Shown here piece after piece: positions 46,232 through 54,208 of a DNA stretch of 64,000 nucleotides; the stretch's first letter is position 1, and every line of letters begins with the position of its first letter. The stretch spans positions 1-64,000 of the forward strand of contig CAZJHX010000022.1 in assembly GCA_964545715.1 (NCBI GenBank), in the 5' to 3' direction. This DNA comes from CAZJHX01 sp964545715. Its GTDB lineage: Bacteria > Myxococcota_A > UBA9042 > GCA-2863065. The translations under genes were made by a program, and so were the position numbers. The notes below the pieces were generated by a model. That model worked only from the letters and a program-made list of their open reading frames with translations. It made no database searches and was not told the origin of the DNA.

Positions 46232-46951
46232 TTAGCTCATGCGCTTGACGGACTGGCCGTCGACTTCGCGGTACGTTCGCACCACCTGCTGCAGCGCCTC
46301 ATACGACCGCTGCACTTGAATGATCTGTGTCATCGCCATCACCGGGTTGACGTTGGCGTCCTCGATGTAGCCCTGAACCAGCTCCCCGGAGGTCACGTCA
46401 TCGAGCCCGCCGATGCCGCCCTGCACGTCGAAGAGGTCGGTGCCCTGCTTCATCAGCTGCTTTGCGTCCGCGGCGACGCGCTTGAGGCGGCCGATCTGCT
46501 CGGGGCCCTGCATGACGCGCCCGTCGGACTCGATCACCAGCGGCGTGCCCGCGTGATCCCCGCCTGACGGCACGCTGATGCCGCCGGAGTCGCCCATCAT
46601 CTTGTGTCCGCTGGTCGTGCGCAGCATGCCGTCGTGGCCGACGATCATCCGGCCGGAGCGCGTCAGACGCTCGCCCTGCGCGGTCTCGACAACGAAGAAG
46701 CCCTCGCCCGAGATGGCCACGTCCATGGGATTGTCCGTGCGTCGCAGCGCGCCTTGCGTCATGCGCACCGACGTCTCAGGCGTGTCCACAAAGGCTGTGC
46801 CGTTCTGGGTCTTGTCCAGCACCTCTTCGAAGCGCAGCGTGTCGGCCTTGTAGCCAGGCGTGTTCACATGCGCGAGGTTGTTGGAGAGGATGTCCAGGTT
46901 GCGCATCTGCGCGACGCTTCCCGATACCGCCTTGTAGATTCCGTTTGCCAT
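46232..46951 (-). CDS. flgF: Flagellar rod protein FlgF
   Basis: About 239 residues with axial-protein ends: MANGIYKAVSGSVAQMRNLDILSNNLAHVNTPGYKADTLRFEE at the N-terminus and NVNPVMAMTQIIQVQRSYEALQQVVRTYREVD at the C-terminus. Position before flgG indicates the proximal rod protein FlgF. The ATG at 46951 is chosen; a frame eight residues longer (GTG) lacks family support. First gene of the minus-strand flagellar cluster. Confidence 0.92.
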   Translation of the reverse strand: MANGIYKAVSGSVAQMRNLDILSNNLAHVNTPGYKADTLRFEEVLDKTQNGTAFVDTPETSVRMTQGALRRTDNPMDVAISGEGFFVVETAQGERLTRSGRMIVGHDGMLRTTSGHKMMGDSGGISVPSGGDHAGTPLVIESDGRVMQGPEQIGRLKRVAADAKQLMKQGTDLFDVQGGIGGLDDVTSGELVQGYIEDANVNPVMAMTQIIQVQRSYEALQQVVRTYREVDGQSVKRMS

Positions 46952-46967
46952 AACGGCAGCCCTTAAG

Positions 46968-46983
46968 AGCACGTGGCGTGCCA
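46968..46983 (-). promoter_or_regulatory. Candidate sigma-54 promoter of the flagellar cluster
   Basis: TGGCACGCCACGTGCT matches the -24/-12 pattern TGGCACG-N4-TTGCW with a single mismatch. It would start transcription about 6 nt before the flgF ATG, so an SD-bearing leader would not exist. Confidence 0.4.
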
Positions 46984-47064
46984 GAACCAGACGGCTGTAT
47001 TTACAGCAACTTGAGCGTGCTCAGACCCGAGGTAGGCAAGAACTGCCGGGTACGATCTGCCGGG

Positions 47065-47093
47065 TTGTGCATACGCTGCCTGGCCGATATCGT
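47065..47093 (+). promoter_or_regulatory. Candidate leaderless promoter
   Basis: TTGTGC, 17-nt spacer, TATCGT, then 7 nt to the ATG at 47101. The -35 sequence and spacing equal those before glpD. No Shine-Dalgarno. Confidence 0.55.
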
Positions 47094-47100
47094 TCCCGGC

Positions 47101-47952
47101 ATGCGCGTATTCATCTCACTCGCCCTCATCGTTACCATGTCACTCACCCTGGGCTGCAAGCAGGACCCGCCCGAGCTGAAGCCGGCGGCCAAGGCACAGA
47201 AGGTTCCCATCCATCAGCCCAAAGCCCCGGCCACCGGCGCCCAGGGCGTAGCTGCTGCAACACCGGCCCAGCAACAGGCGCTGCCGCCAGGCCATCCGCC
47301 CGTCCCGTCTCAGGGCGGCGCCGTCACCGCGCCGTCTCACAAGGCGTCCGGCAAGGCTATCGTCGGGAAGATCGCGGAGATCATTCCGGCCGGAAAGTAC
47401 GTCTACCTGAAGCTGGAGTCGGGCGGCGAGATCCAGTGGGCCGCCGTCACAAAAGCCGAGCTGACCATCGGCCAGGAGGTGCGGGTCACCGGCGCCGCGC
47501 TGATGCAGAACTTCACGTCGCCCACGCTCAAGCGCACGTTCGACGCGATCTGGTTCGGCAATCTGGACGGCGTGCGTGAAAAGCCGAAGACCGCCGCCGC
47601 CCCCGCTGCACAGCCGCCGACCGCCGGCCCCGCGACGCCCGCCCCCGAGGGCGCGATCAAAGTCGCCGAGCTGTTTGCGCAGAAGGACGCGCTGGCGGGC
47701 AAGCAGGTCACGCTGCACGGCAAGGTCGTCAAGTTCAACTCGGGCATCATGGACCGAAACTGGATCCATCTTCAGGATGGCAGCGGAACCGCTGAGGCCA
47801 AGAACAACGACATCCTCGTAACAACCGCCACCGGCGTGGTCGCCAACGTGGGCGACACGGTCACGATCCAGGGGCTGGTCGCGCTGGACCAGAACTTCGG
47901 GCATGGCTACAAGTACCCGGTGGTGGTGGAGCGCGGCTCGATTATGAAATAG
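47101..47952 (+). CDS. Lipoprotein with two OB-fold-like domains
   Basis: ATG 47101 gives a lipoprotein signal (MRVFISLALIVTMSLTLGC, Cys19), then a Pro/Ala linker and two related beta domains. The first is KAIVGKIAEIIPAGKYVYLKLESGGEIQWAAVTK; the second is GKQVTLHGKVVKFNSGIMDRNWIHLQDGSG followed by GDTVTIQGLVALDQNFGHGYKYPVVVE. Both follow the OB-fold nucleic-acid-binding pattern (HLQDGSG is typical). A second Pro/Ala linker separates them. Ligand unknown; lies at the head of the flagellar region on the opposite strand. Confidence 0.85.
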   Translation: MRVFISLALIVTMSLTLGCKQDPPELKPAAKAQKVPIHQPKAPATGAQGVAAATPAQQQALPPGHPPVPSQGGAVTAPSHKASGKAIVGKIAEIIPAGKYVYLKLESGGEIQWAAVTKAELTIGQEVRVTGAALMQNFTSPTLKRTFDAIWFGNLDGVREKPKTAAAPAAQPPTAGPATPAPEGAIKVAELFAQKDALAGKQVTLHGKVVKFNSGIMDRNWIHLQDGSGTAEAKNNDILVTTATGVVANVGDTVTIQGLVALDQNFGHGYKYPVVVERGSIMK

Positions 47953-47958
47953 GCGCGG

Positions 47959-48396
47959 TCACGCGCTGCGTGCGGCCGTCAGCTCGTCATCCGCCTGCGC
48001 GGCCTTCTTGCGAAGCTCGGCAATCTGGCGGCGTCGGCGCCGCTCAAGCCACTTCTCGGTGATCAGGCGCTCTCGCGCAGAGGCGCCCAGGGCCTGCTGA
48101 GCCGCGCGCAGGGGCTCGTCCAGCTGCTCGAGACGTCCCACCGCATCATCGATGTGTCGTTTGCCGGCTTGCATGGCGCTGCTGACCAGCGCCAGCGACG
48201 CCGCGGAGACCGCATCGCCCGTCACGCTGTCACGCGCGTCCGCCAGCTGCTCGTCGCGGGTGCGCTCGGCTTCGGCCAGCCGCTCACGCGCCCGGATCAC
48301 GTCCGATTGGACCCGCGCCAGGGCCAGCTTGCGCTGCCGCTCACGGATCTCCGTCACCCTCAGGAGGGTCCTTGCCCTTTTATTATCTTCCCTCAC
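47959..48396 (-). CDS. FliJ-like coiled-coil protein
   Basis: A 145-residue, almost entirely helical, Arg/Glu/Ala-rich protein resembling flagellar FliJ (RERQRKLALARVQSDVIRARERLAEAERTRDEQ; C-terminal EKWLERRRRRQIAELRKKAAQADDELTA). FliJ is a general export-apparatus coiled coil. Its GTG start overlaps the modC stop (GTGA), so it is translated as part of the modABC transcript, although it sits only about 1 kb from the flagellar cluster. FliJ assignment is from sequence style and location. Confidence 0.6.
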   Translation of the reverse strand: MREDNKRARTLLRVTEIRERQRKLALARVQSDVIRARERLAEAERTRDEQLADARDSVTGDAVSAASLALVSSAMQAGKRHIDDAVGRLEQLDEPLRAAQQALGASARERLITEKWLERRRRRQIAELRKKAAQADDELTAARSA

Positions 48397-49457
48397 GCCT
48401 CAATGGAATCGGCATGGATGGCGCTCGTCTTGAGGACGATCCACACATCACCGCCAACTTTAAGGCCCAGCTCGGCGACGGCTGCGGCCGTAACCAGCGC
48501 GACCCAGCGGTCTGAGCCGACCGCGATCGTCACGAAGACCCGATGCTCCACCTCGGTCACCGCCACAACCTGCCCCTGCAGCTGGTTGCGGGCCGACGTC
48601 CCGACCAGGCGAGCGCGCGACAGCAGCAGATCCTCGGCGCGTACAGCGATTCGGGCGTGCTGTGAGCCGGCAGCCGGTGGCGACATGAGCAGCTCGGCGC
48701 CGCCGTCGGTCCGCACCCGCACAAGCCTGTCCTCCGTGCCGATCTGCGCGACGGTGAAGCGGTTGTGAACGCCGAGCGCCTCCAAAACGCCGAGCACCGG
48801 CGCGGCTCCAAACACGGTGTCAGGGGAGCCCTGCGCCACCACATGACCGTCGGACAGCACCACGACCTCTGCGCCGAGCGCGCGGGCCTCCGCCGGGTCG
48901 TGCGAGACGTACACCAGCGGCACGTTCAGCTCCTGGACCGCTTTGACCAGGTACGCCAGAATCCGCGTGCGCAGCCGCAGGTCCAGCGCCGCCAGCGGCT
49001 CGTCCAACAGCAACAACTCGGCCCCCGAGGCAAGCGCGCGCGCCACGGCGACCCGCTGACGTTCACCACCTGAGAGCGCGGCGACGTCGCGGTCCAGCAG
49101 CGAACCGAGCTCCAGCACCTCGATCGCGCGTGCCGCCACATCACGCCGGCCTGCACGGGAGGCGCCAAACGCGATGTTTTTGCTCACGGTCATGTGCGGG
49201 AAGAGGGAGCCGTCCTGCGGAACCCAGCCCACGTTGCGTCGCTGAGGCGGCAGGGTCATTGTGCCGTCCTGGAGCGTGCGCCCGCCGATGGTGATGCGGC
49301 CGCCCACCTCGGGCCGCAGCCCCGCGATAGCCTCCACGAGCGTCGACTTGCCGCACCCGCTACGGCCGAAAAGAACAATGCTCGGCTGATCCCATGTCAC
49401 GTTTACGACCAAATCAAACCCGTCGTACCGGACGCCGACATCCAACACAGAGCTCAT
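48393..49457 (-). CDS. modC: Molybdate ABC transporter ATP-binding protein ModC
   Basis: About 354 residues: Walker A GRSGCGKST, signature LSGGERQRVAVARAL, Walker B LLLLDEPLAALD, switch H in YVSHDPAEA, and a C-terminal TOBE domain of about 70 residues (MopI-like) for molybdate. It drives molybdate uptake. ATG 49457 overlaps the modB stop (ATGA); the longer start at 49490 lies inside modB and is not used. Confidence 0.94.
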   Translation of the reverse strand: MSSVLDVGVRYDGFDLVVNVTWDQPSIVLFGRSGCGKSTLVEAIAGLRPEVGGRITIGGRTLQDGTMTLPPQRRNVGWVPQDGSLFPHMTVSKNIAFGASRAGRRDVAARAIEVLELGSLLDRDVAALSGGERQRVAVARALASGAELLLLDEPLAALDLRLRTRILAYLVKAVQELNVPLVYVSHDPAEARALGAEVVVLSDGHVVAQGSPDTVFGAAPVLGVLEALGVHNRFTVAQIGTEDRLVRVRTDGGAELLMSPPAAGSQHARIAVRAEDLLLSRARLVGTSARNQLQGQVVAVTEVEHRVFVTIAVGSDRWVALVTAAAVAELGLKVGGDVWIVLKTSAIHADSIEA

Positions 49458-50146
49458 GGGCGGCTCCCGGGTCGCGCGGTCTTGAGCCACGCCTCGGCGG
49501 CGAAGATCGACACAAAGGCCAGGGCGATGGACACGCCCATCAATGCCAGGGCGGCTTGATCGTGCCCGTTCTCGAACAGCGAGTAGATCCCCAGAGACAG
49601 CGTGGCGGTCTGGCCCGGGATGTTGCCGGCGATCATGATTGTGGCGCCGAACTCGCCGAGCGACCGCGTGAAGGCCAGGACGATGCCGTACAACACGCCA
49701 CGCTGGGCCAGCGGCAAGGTGACGGAAAAGAACACGCGCGCGCGTGAGGCGCCCAGGGTGGCTGCGACCTGCTCGTAGCGGCGCGGGACCTCGGCGAAGG
49801 CAGCCTCAGCGGCGCGCACCAGCAACGGAAAGCTCATGAAGGCCGCGGCGATTGCGGCTGCCCACCAGGTAAAGACGATGTCGATGCCGAAGGTGTCGTG
49901 CAGGAAGCCGCCGACTGGACCGCGACGTCCGAGCAGCAGCAGCAGCAGCACGCCGGCGGCGACCGGGGGCATGACCAGCGGCAGGGCCACCAGGGTCTGT
50001 ACGAGGGCGCGACCTCGGAATTGGCGACGGGCCAGCACGTAGCCGAGCGCGATGCCGAACGGCGCGATCAACAGCGTGCTCACGACGCCGACCAGCAGCG
50101 TGAGCTGGGTCGCGGAGACGATGTACCCGGTCAGGTCTTCGATCAC
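49454..50146 (-). CDS. modB: Molybdate ABC transporter permease ModB
   Basis: A 230-residue membrane protein with about five transmembrane helices and the binding-protein-dependent permease loop EQVAATLGASRARVFFSVTLPLAQRGVLYG. GEFGATIMIAGNIPGQTATLSLGIYS is ModB-specific. It forms the pore of the transporter with ModC. Start overlaps the modA stop region by 4 nt. Confidence 0.95.
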   Translation of the reverse strand: MIEDLTGYIVSATQLTLLVGVVSTLLIAPFGIALGYVLARRQFRGRALVQTLVALPLVMPPVAAGVLLLLLLGRRGPVGGFLHDTFGIDIVFTWWAAAIAAAFMSFPLLVRAAEAAFAEVPRRYEQVAATLGASRARVFFSVTLPLAQRGVLYGIVLAFTRSLGEFGATIMIAGNIPGQTATLSLGIYSLFENGHDQAALALMGVSIALAFVSIFAAEAWLKTARPGSRP

Positions 50147-50910
50147 TGAGTCAATCCGGGGGCCGCAGCGTCAAAACCTGCGCGCTGGAACACCGCCGCC
50201 GCCTCGGGGCCGCGCAACCACGTGGCAAACGCCCGCGCCTGGGTGCCTGCATCTTTAACAACCGCGACCGGGTACGTGATCGGCCCGGTCTTCGCTATCG
50301 CCACCTTGTGGACGACCGAGACGCCGGCGCCGCTCACCGCGGCATCCGTGCGGTACACAAAGCCGAGATCAGCGTTTCGCGACGCGACGGCCGCGAGCAC
50401 CTGTCTGGAGTGTGCAAAGGAGACCAGGCGCCCCTCGACCTGGGAGGCTACGTCCTGCGTCGCCAGGTAGCGGCGCGCGTAGGCACCGATGGGCACGGCC
50501 CGATCACCGACGGCGATCCGGCCCCGGTGGGCCGCCAGCAGGGCCTTCAGCTCGCCCGAAGCGGTCCCGGGCGCTGCGATTACGACCAGCTGATTGCGCA
50601 ACAGATCGTGCCGCTCGGCGACCAGCCCCGCGGCGGCGACGCGATCCACTTGATCCGGATTCGCTGACACAAACACATCGGTAGGCGCTCCTTCTAAGAT
50701 CTGGCGCGCCAGTGTGGACGAACCGCCAGTGTTGACCACAATCTGCGTGTCGGGATGTTCACCCTCCCACACACCGGCGAGATCCCGCATGACGTCGGTC
50801 AGGCTGGCCGCCACGGAGACTGTGATTCGAACCCGTTTCTGCGCGTCACGACACCCCGTAGACAGGGCCAACGCCAACAGCAAACCGGACCAGAATCGAA
50901 AGATATGCAC
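50143..50910 (-). CDS. modA: Molybdate-binding protein ModA
   Basis: A 255-residue substrate-binding lipoprotein: signal ends LSTGC (Cys20), then VSVAASLTDVMRDLAGVWE and NTGGSSTLARQILEGAPTDVFVSANPDQVDRV, the ModA molybdate-binding pattern, and GRIAVGDRAVPIGAYARRYLA. It captures molybdate in the periplasm for ModBC. The start is GTG after GAGG. Divergent from the MC1-like gene across an AT-rich gap. Confidence 0.94.
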   Translation of the reverse strand: MHIFRFWSGLLLALALSTGCRDAQKRVRITVSVAASLTDVMRDLAGVWEGEHPDTQIVVNTGGSSTLARQILEGAPTDVFVSANPDQVDRVAAAGLVAERHDLLRNQLVVIAAPGTASGELKALLAAHRGRIAVGDRAVPIGAYARRYLATQDVASQVEGRLVSFAHSRQVLAAVASRNADLGFVYRTDAAVSGAGVSVVHKVAIAKTGPITYPVAVVKDAGTQARAFATWLRGPEAAAVFQRAGFDAAAPGLTQ

Positions 50911-51058
50911 AGGCTGAGATCCTCATTCGACCGACTGCGACGCATTCTACTGGGAAAAACGCGAACTGCACCCCAATCGAAATTCCCCTTTAATTTACAG
51001 CACTTACAGCCGACCATCCCCGCAGTGCATCGATTTTTTTAACTTTCTTTGCTGTTTT

Positions 51059-51088
51059 TTGTTGAATTCCTCTCCAGATCACTACACT
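51059..51088 (+). promoter_or_regulatory. Strong-looking sigma-70-type promoter of the MC1-like gene
   Basis: TTGTTG, 18-nt spacer, TACACT. A T-rich tract (about 51030-51060) directly upstream resembles an UP element. An SD (GGGGGGAG) precedes the ATG at 51132. The composition is strikingly AT-rich for this GC-rich window. Confidence 0.6.
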
Positions 51089-51131
51089 GGGGGCCAATCG
51101 CAACCTGCAAGAGAAGGGGGGAGCTACCCAA

Positions 51132-51404
51132 ATGGCAGACGCACCTAAAAAGAAAAACTTTGTTCTTCTTAAGAAGAACGATGACACCAACATCGTGTTC
51201 TCCAGCCGTCAGCCCCGTGGCGCGGCGCTGAAGGCCGCCAACCGTGGCTACACGAACATCCGGCTTCGTGAGCGTGGCACCAACCGCGTCCACGTGTTCA
51301 CCGGCAAGCGTGAGAAAGTCACGGCGCCGACGAACCGTCCGAGCTGGCTGCCGTCTTCCGTCTGGAAGGCCACCGTGCGCAAGCAGGGTGTCGAGCGCAT
51401 CTAA
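51132..51404 (+). CDS. MC1-like chromosomal DNA-binding protein
   Basis: A 90-residue basic protein that clearly resembles the archaeal architectural protein MC1 (Methanosarcina and haloarchaea) over nearly its whole length: KNFVLLKKNDDTNIVF, QPRGAALKAANRG, NIRLRERGT, RVHVFTGKRE and APTNRPSWLPSSV. MC1 binds and sharply bends DNA as a monomer. Genes of this family are best known from archaea, with scattered bacterial copies. It is a single-gene unit with its own promoter and a UUCG-loop terminator, suggesting an abundant protein. It is unrelated to the HU/IHF protein in this window. Function in this bacterium is inference. Confidence 0.9.
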   Translation: MADAPKKKNFVLLKKNDDTNIVFSSRQPRGAALKAANRGYTNIRLRERGTNRVHVFTGKREKVTAPTNRPSWLPSSVWKATVRKQGVERI

Positions 51405-51426
51405 CGACGCGTTCAAGCAGTAAGAA

Positions 51427-51456
51427 TCAGGCCGCGGCATTCGTGCTGCGGCCTGA
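51427..51456 (+). terminator. Intrinsic terminator with UUCG tetraloop
   Basis: A 13-bp stem (TCAGGCCGCGGCA / TGCTGCGGCCTGA, one G-U pair) closes a TTCG loop and is followed by CTTCTTT. It lies 22 nt after the MC1-like stop. It would isolate this gene from the next one. Confidence 0.85.
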
Positions 51457-51477
51457 CTTCTTTAAGGGGCAGGAAAC

Positions 51478-51960
51478 TTGGGCCTGATATCCGCTGACAA
51501 ACTCGCCCGGGGGGACTTCGCCCCCCACGGCACCTATCGCTTCTCCTTACGTGGGCACGCGACGCTGTCGGAGCTGATCGCGTCGTTCGTCACGATCGAG
51601 GGGCAGCAGGGTTGGAACACCGATGTCGTCGGGGGCACCTGGGACTCCGGAGTGCCGGCCACGGAAGGCGCGATTCGCACGCTGCAGCTCAAGCGCGGCA
51701 TGTGGTCGCGCCAACAGGTCACTATCGTCAGCGACACCCGGGTTCAGTATCTGATGCTGGACGCCGGCGGCGGGATGCCGCTGCAGCAGGCGTGCATCGA
51801 CGTCGCGATCACGCCTCCGCCGGACGGCGTGGCCGGCGAGATCGCGCTCACGTTTGAGATGCGGTATCGATTGGGCCGCGCGTTTCGGCTCATGAAGGGC
51901 GTCGTCGAGCGCGCTATCCGATCCAACCTCGACCAGAACCTACGTTCGCTGGTCGCGTAG
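51478..51960 (+). CDS. SRPBCC/START-like small protein (tentative)
   Basis: A 160-residue protein starting with TTG after an AGGAAAC. The pattern of an N-terminal beta strand (YRFSLRGHATLSELIASF), alternate strands and a C-terminal amphipathic helix (KGVVERAIRSNLDQNLRSL) suggests the helix-grip fold of SRPBCC proteins, but no signature residue is conserved; this is a fold guess. The last 47 nt overlap the convergent receiver gene. Confidence 0.6.
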   Translation: MGLISADKLARGDFAPHGTYRFSLRGHATLSELIASFVTIEGQQGWNTDVVGGTWDSGVPATEGAIRTLQLKRGMWSRQQVTIVSDTRVQYLMLDAGGGMPLQQACIDVAITPPPDGVAGEIALTFEMRYRLGRAFRLMKGVVERAIRSNLDQNLRSLVA

Positions 51961-52351
51961 GCGTCGCATCCGACGAGAGGGCGCGCACAACGCTGGAGAC
52001 CAACGCCGCGTTGTTGAACGGCTTACGCAGAAAGTCGTGGTAATGCGCCGGTCCACCCTGCTCAAACGCGCGCTCCTCGTCCAAGCCGCTGATGCAGATA
52101 GTACGCATGCCCGGGTGCTCTGACCTCAGGATCTCGACCAGGTCCGCGCAGCTCAAGCCGGGCAGGCGCATATCGACGACCACCACATCGACGCGGTGGT
52201 AGTGCTTCCGTGCCAGGGTCAGCGCGTCGGCGCCGTTGGCGGCCACCAGCACGTCAAACTTGGCCTTCTGAAGTACGCGAGCCAGAATCTGCCGGACCTG
52301 TGCGTCGTCTTCAACCAGCAAAACGGTCTCGCCAATACTCGGACCCGTCAT
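51914..52351 (-). CDS. Single-domain response regulator receiver
   Basis: About 145 residues made only of a CheY-like receiver: VLLVEDDAQVR (acid pair), VVVVDMRLPG (phospho-acceptor Asp), CISGLD (Thr/Ser position) and FLRKPF (Lys). No output domain, so it works by protein contact. ATG 52351 overlaps the stop of the preceding minus-strand gene (ATGA); the longer start at 52477 is antisense-like noise. Its partner is probably that unknown protein. Confidence 0.88.
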   Translation of the reverse strand: MTGPSIGETVLLVEDDAQVRQILARVLQKAKFDVLVAANGADALTLARKHYHRVDVVVVDMRLPGLSCADLVEILRSEHPGMRTICISGLDEERAFEQGGPAHYHDFLRKPFNNAALVSSVVRALSSDATPTRPANVGSGRGWIG

Positions 52352-53154
52352 GCGACCTCCACAGCCTCGATGAACAGCAGCGCACCGCTGACCGAGCCTG
52401 CCTCCAGCGCGACGCGGCCGCCCTGAGCCCAGTGATCGCGCGCCGCATCCAGCTCCGCGGGCTGGAAGCCGGACCACCGCCCGCTGCGGACCGCCGCCTG
52501 ACTCGTCTTCTGCTCGAAGGCGATCCTCACATCAGGCGACAGCCGAATGGCAGCCAGGTCATCCTCAGCGGACACGACGGCAAAGCGCGGTGTGATCCGC
52601 GCAGCGCCACGACTGGCCAGCAACATGGCGGTGCGCAGGCCAAAGCCCCATGCAGCAGGAATGGTGCTCAGGGCGTCCCCGATTCGGGTTCGAACCGTGA
52701 AGACGCCCGAGGCGCCCGCCGGCATCAGCGCCTCCAGCTCGCTTCCCAACGGACCCGCCTCATGCAACTCGTTGTCGATGTGAAGCACGCCGGACCACCG
52801 TTTGGGCGCCGGCGCCCAGCTGACGCTGACCGAGTACGGCCGCCCCTCGGCGGTCAGCACGCATCCGACCGTGTACAGGCTGTCGCTTGAGTACGCCGCA
52901 CGCGACAGAGCCAGGCGATGCTGCGCCAGCCGCGCCGTCTCCGGACGCGGCTCCCAGTCCTCCAGCCCACCCAGACGCGTGGCCGACAGAAGGCCCGACG
53001 CCAGAGCGCCGTGCAGCACCTGCGGAAGGCCCCCAACGGGGACCCGGGCGAGCGCGGCGACTGCCGCTTGTCGACGGGCCGACAACGACCTGCTGTCTCG
53101 CTCTACGAGCAGGGCAAAGAAGGGATCCGGTCTTGCTGCGATGACTGGGCTCAT
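52348..53154 (-). CDS. Protein of unknown function paired with a receiver
   Basis: About 268 residues, no recognised family. The ATG at 53154 has AGGAG 8 nt before it and is preferred to the GTG at 53181, which lies in the preceding gene. It has no transmembrane segment. It is not a recognisable histidine kinase: I see no H box or ATP-binding N/G boxes, though VSVSWAPAPKRWSGVLHIDNELHEAG and GFGLRTAMLLASRG could come from a degenerate ATPase fold. Coupled by ATGA to the single-domain receiver, so a signalling role is likely. Confidence 0.7.
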   Translation of the reverse strand: MSPVIAARPDPFFALLVERDSRSLSARRQAAVAALARVPVGGLPQVLHGALASGLLSATRLGGLEDWEPRPETARLAQHRLALSRAAYSSDSLYTVGCVLTAEGRPYSVSVSWAPAPKRWSGVLHIDNELHEAGPLGSELEALMPAGASGVFTVRTRIGDALSTIPAAWGFGLRTAMLLASRGAARITPRFAVVSAEDDLAAIRLSPDVRIAFEQKTSQAAVRSGRWSGFQPAELDAARDHWAQGGRVALEAGSVSGALLFIEAVEVA

Positions 53155-53170
53155 GGCTTGGGCTCCTGCG

Positions 53171-53986
53171 TTACTCGCCACCCCAGGGGGTGTATCCGGT
53201 CAGGGAGACGAGGTTGGCGTTGCTGTCCACGTCGTCCGACGGCGTAGGCGTGCAGTTTGTGTAGCTGGTGGACGTTCGGTCCCACATCCACGTCGTGTCG
53301 TTGCCACCGCCGGCGAGCAGCTCGGCGTTCGTGGCGGTCAGCGAGCTTGTGATCGTGCTCGAAGTGCCGTCCTGCAGGACAACGGCGTGGTCGCCGCCAT
53401 CGACTGTCCCGCCGTCAACCGTGACGGTCGAGTCCGACGCCACGACGCCGTAGTCGTCAGCGACGAGGCGGCTGGCGTCGATGAGAATGTCCGTCGAGTC
53501 CTGGGCCTCAACCGCGCGGTCGATCCCGGTGTCGTCGATCGTGACATCGTCCAGGGTGACGTCGTCACTGGCCAGGATGTGAACAGCGACCGCGCTGTTG
53601 CTGATGTTGCAGGTCTGGATCGTGACGTTGGACGACTCGTTGATCGCCACCCGCCCGTGAAGGTCCAGGTTGGAGACCGTTACGCCGGTCGCGTCGTCGA
53701 TGTGCAGGGCATAGGTCTCGCCGCTGGCGCGCTCGATCTCGGCCCCCGACGCCCCCGTCAGCGTCATCGCGCGATCGATGAGGAACTCGCCCGTGAACGT
53801 CGAGTTGGCAACCAGGCTGACCGTGTCGTACCGGGTGTCGTCCAGCGCGGTCTGCAGGTTTGTAGTGCAGGGCGTTGGCTCACCAGTACAGTTGTTGGCG
53901 ACGTAGACGGTGTCCGCAGAAGCGGGCGCCGCGGCCAAGAGGATCAAGGTGGCGGCCAGCGCCGCATGTATTCCGAGGGTTCGCAC
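53171..53986 (-). CDS. Secreted right-handed beta-helix protein
   Basis: About 271 residues. GTG at 53986 after AAGGAG gives a signal peptide (HAALAATLILLAAAPASA). The mature part is a run of about seven short parallel-beta-helix coils (for example SSNVTIQTCNISNSAVAV, SDDVTLDDVTIDDTGID and STDILIDASRLV), like periplasmic copper-binding or pectate-lyase-type folds. No catalytic residues stand out. It precedes the unknown/receiver pair on the same strand with a 17-nt-plus overlap at its 3' end. Confidence 0.82.
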   Translation of the reverse strand: MRTLGIHAALAATLILLAAAPASADTVYVANNCTGEPTPCTTNLQTALDDTRYDTVSLVANSTFTGEFLIDRAMTLTGASGAEIERASGETYALHIDDATGVTVSNLDLHGRVAINESSNVTIQTCNISNSAVAVHILASDDVTLDDVTIDDTGIDRAVEAQDSTDILIDASRLVADDYGVVASDSTVTVDGGTVDGGDHAVVLQDGTSSTITSSLTATNAELLAGGGNDTTWMWDRTSTSYTNCTPTPSDDVDSNANLVSLTGYTPWGGE

Positions 53987-54157
53987 GTGTTGCGCTCCTT
54001 TGTGTTTGATGTCCACCAGCCCGAATTCGGGCGTTCATGTGGGGAAGGGCGCAGCGGGATCTTTCTTGGACTTAGATTTCGTTTATTTGTGCATCCCCTG
54101 TAATTTCAGTATGTTCACGACATTCTATTTAGCGTTTACGTCACATATTTAAAAAAA

Positions 54158-54177
54158 GGGTGGGACATGTCCCACCC
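54158..54177. terminator. Perfect palindrome with T tract on the minus strand
   Basis: GGGTGGGACATGTCCCACCC is a 20-nt perfect palindrome. On the minus strand it is followed by seven T residues, a classical intrinsic terminator; on the plus strand it is followed by CCTTT. It would end minus-strand transcription arriving from the TPR-regulator gene. Confidence 0.75.
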
Positions 54178-54208
54178 CCTTTGATCCGGAAGCCCAACGC
54201 TGGGTGGC

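Noticed and set aside
50911..51131. Molybdenum-cofactor riboswitch before modA
   Set aside because: The minus-strand leader shows no clear conserved Moco fold; the AT-rich content is better explained by the divergent MC1 promoter. A covariance-model search would settle it.
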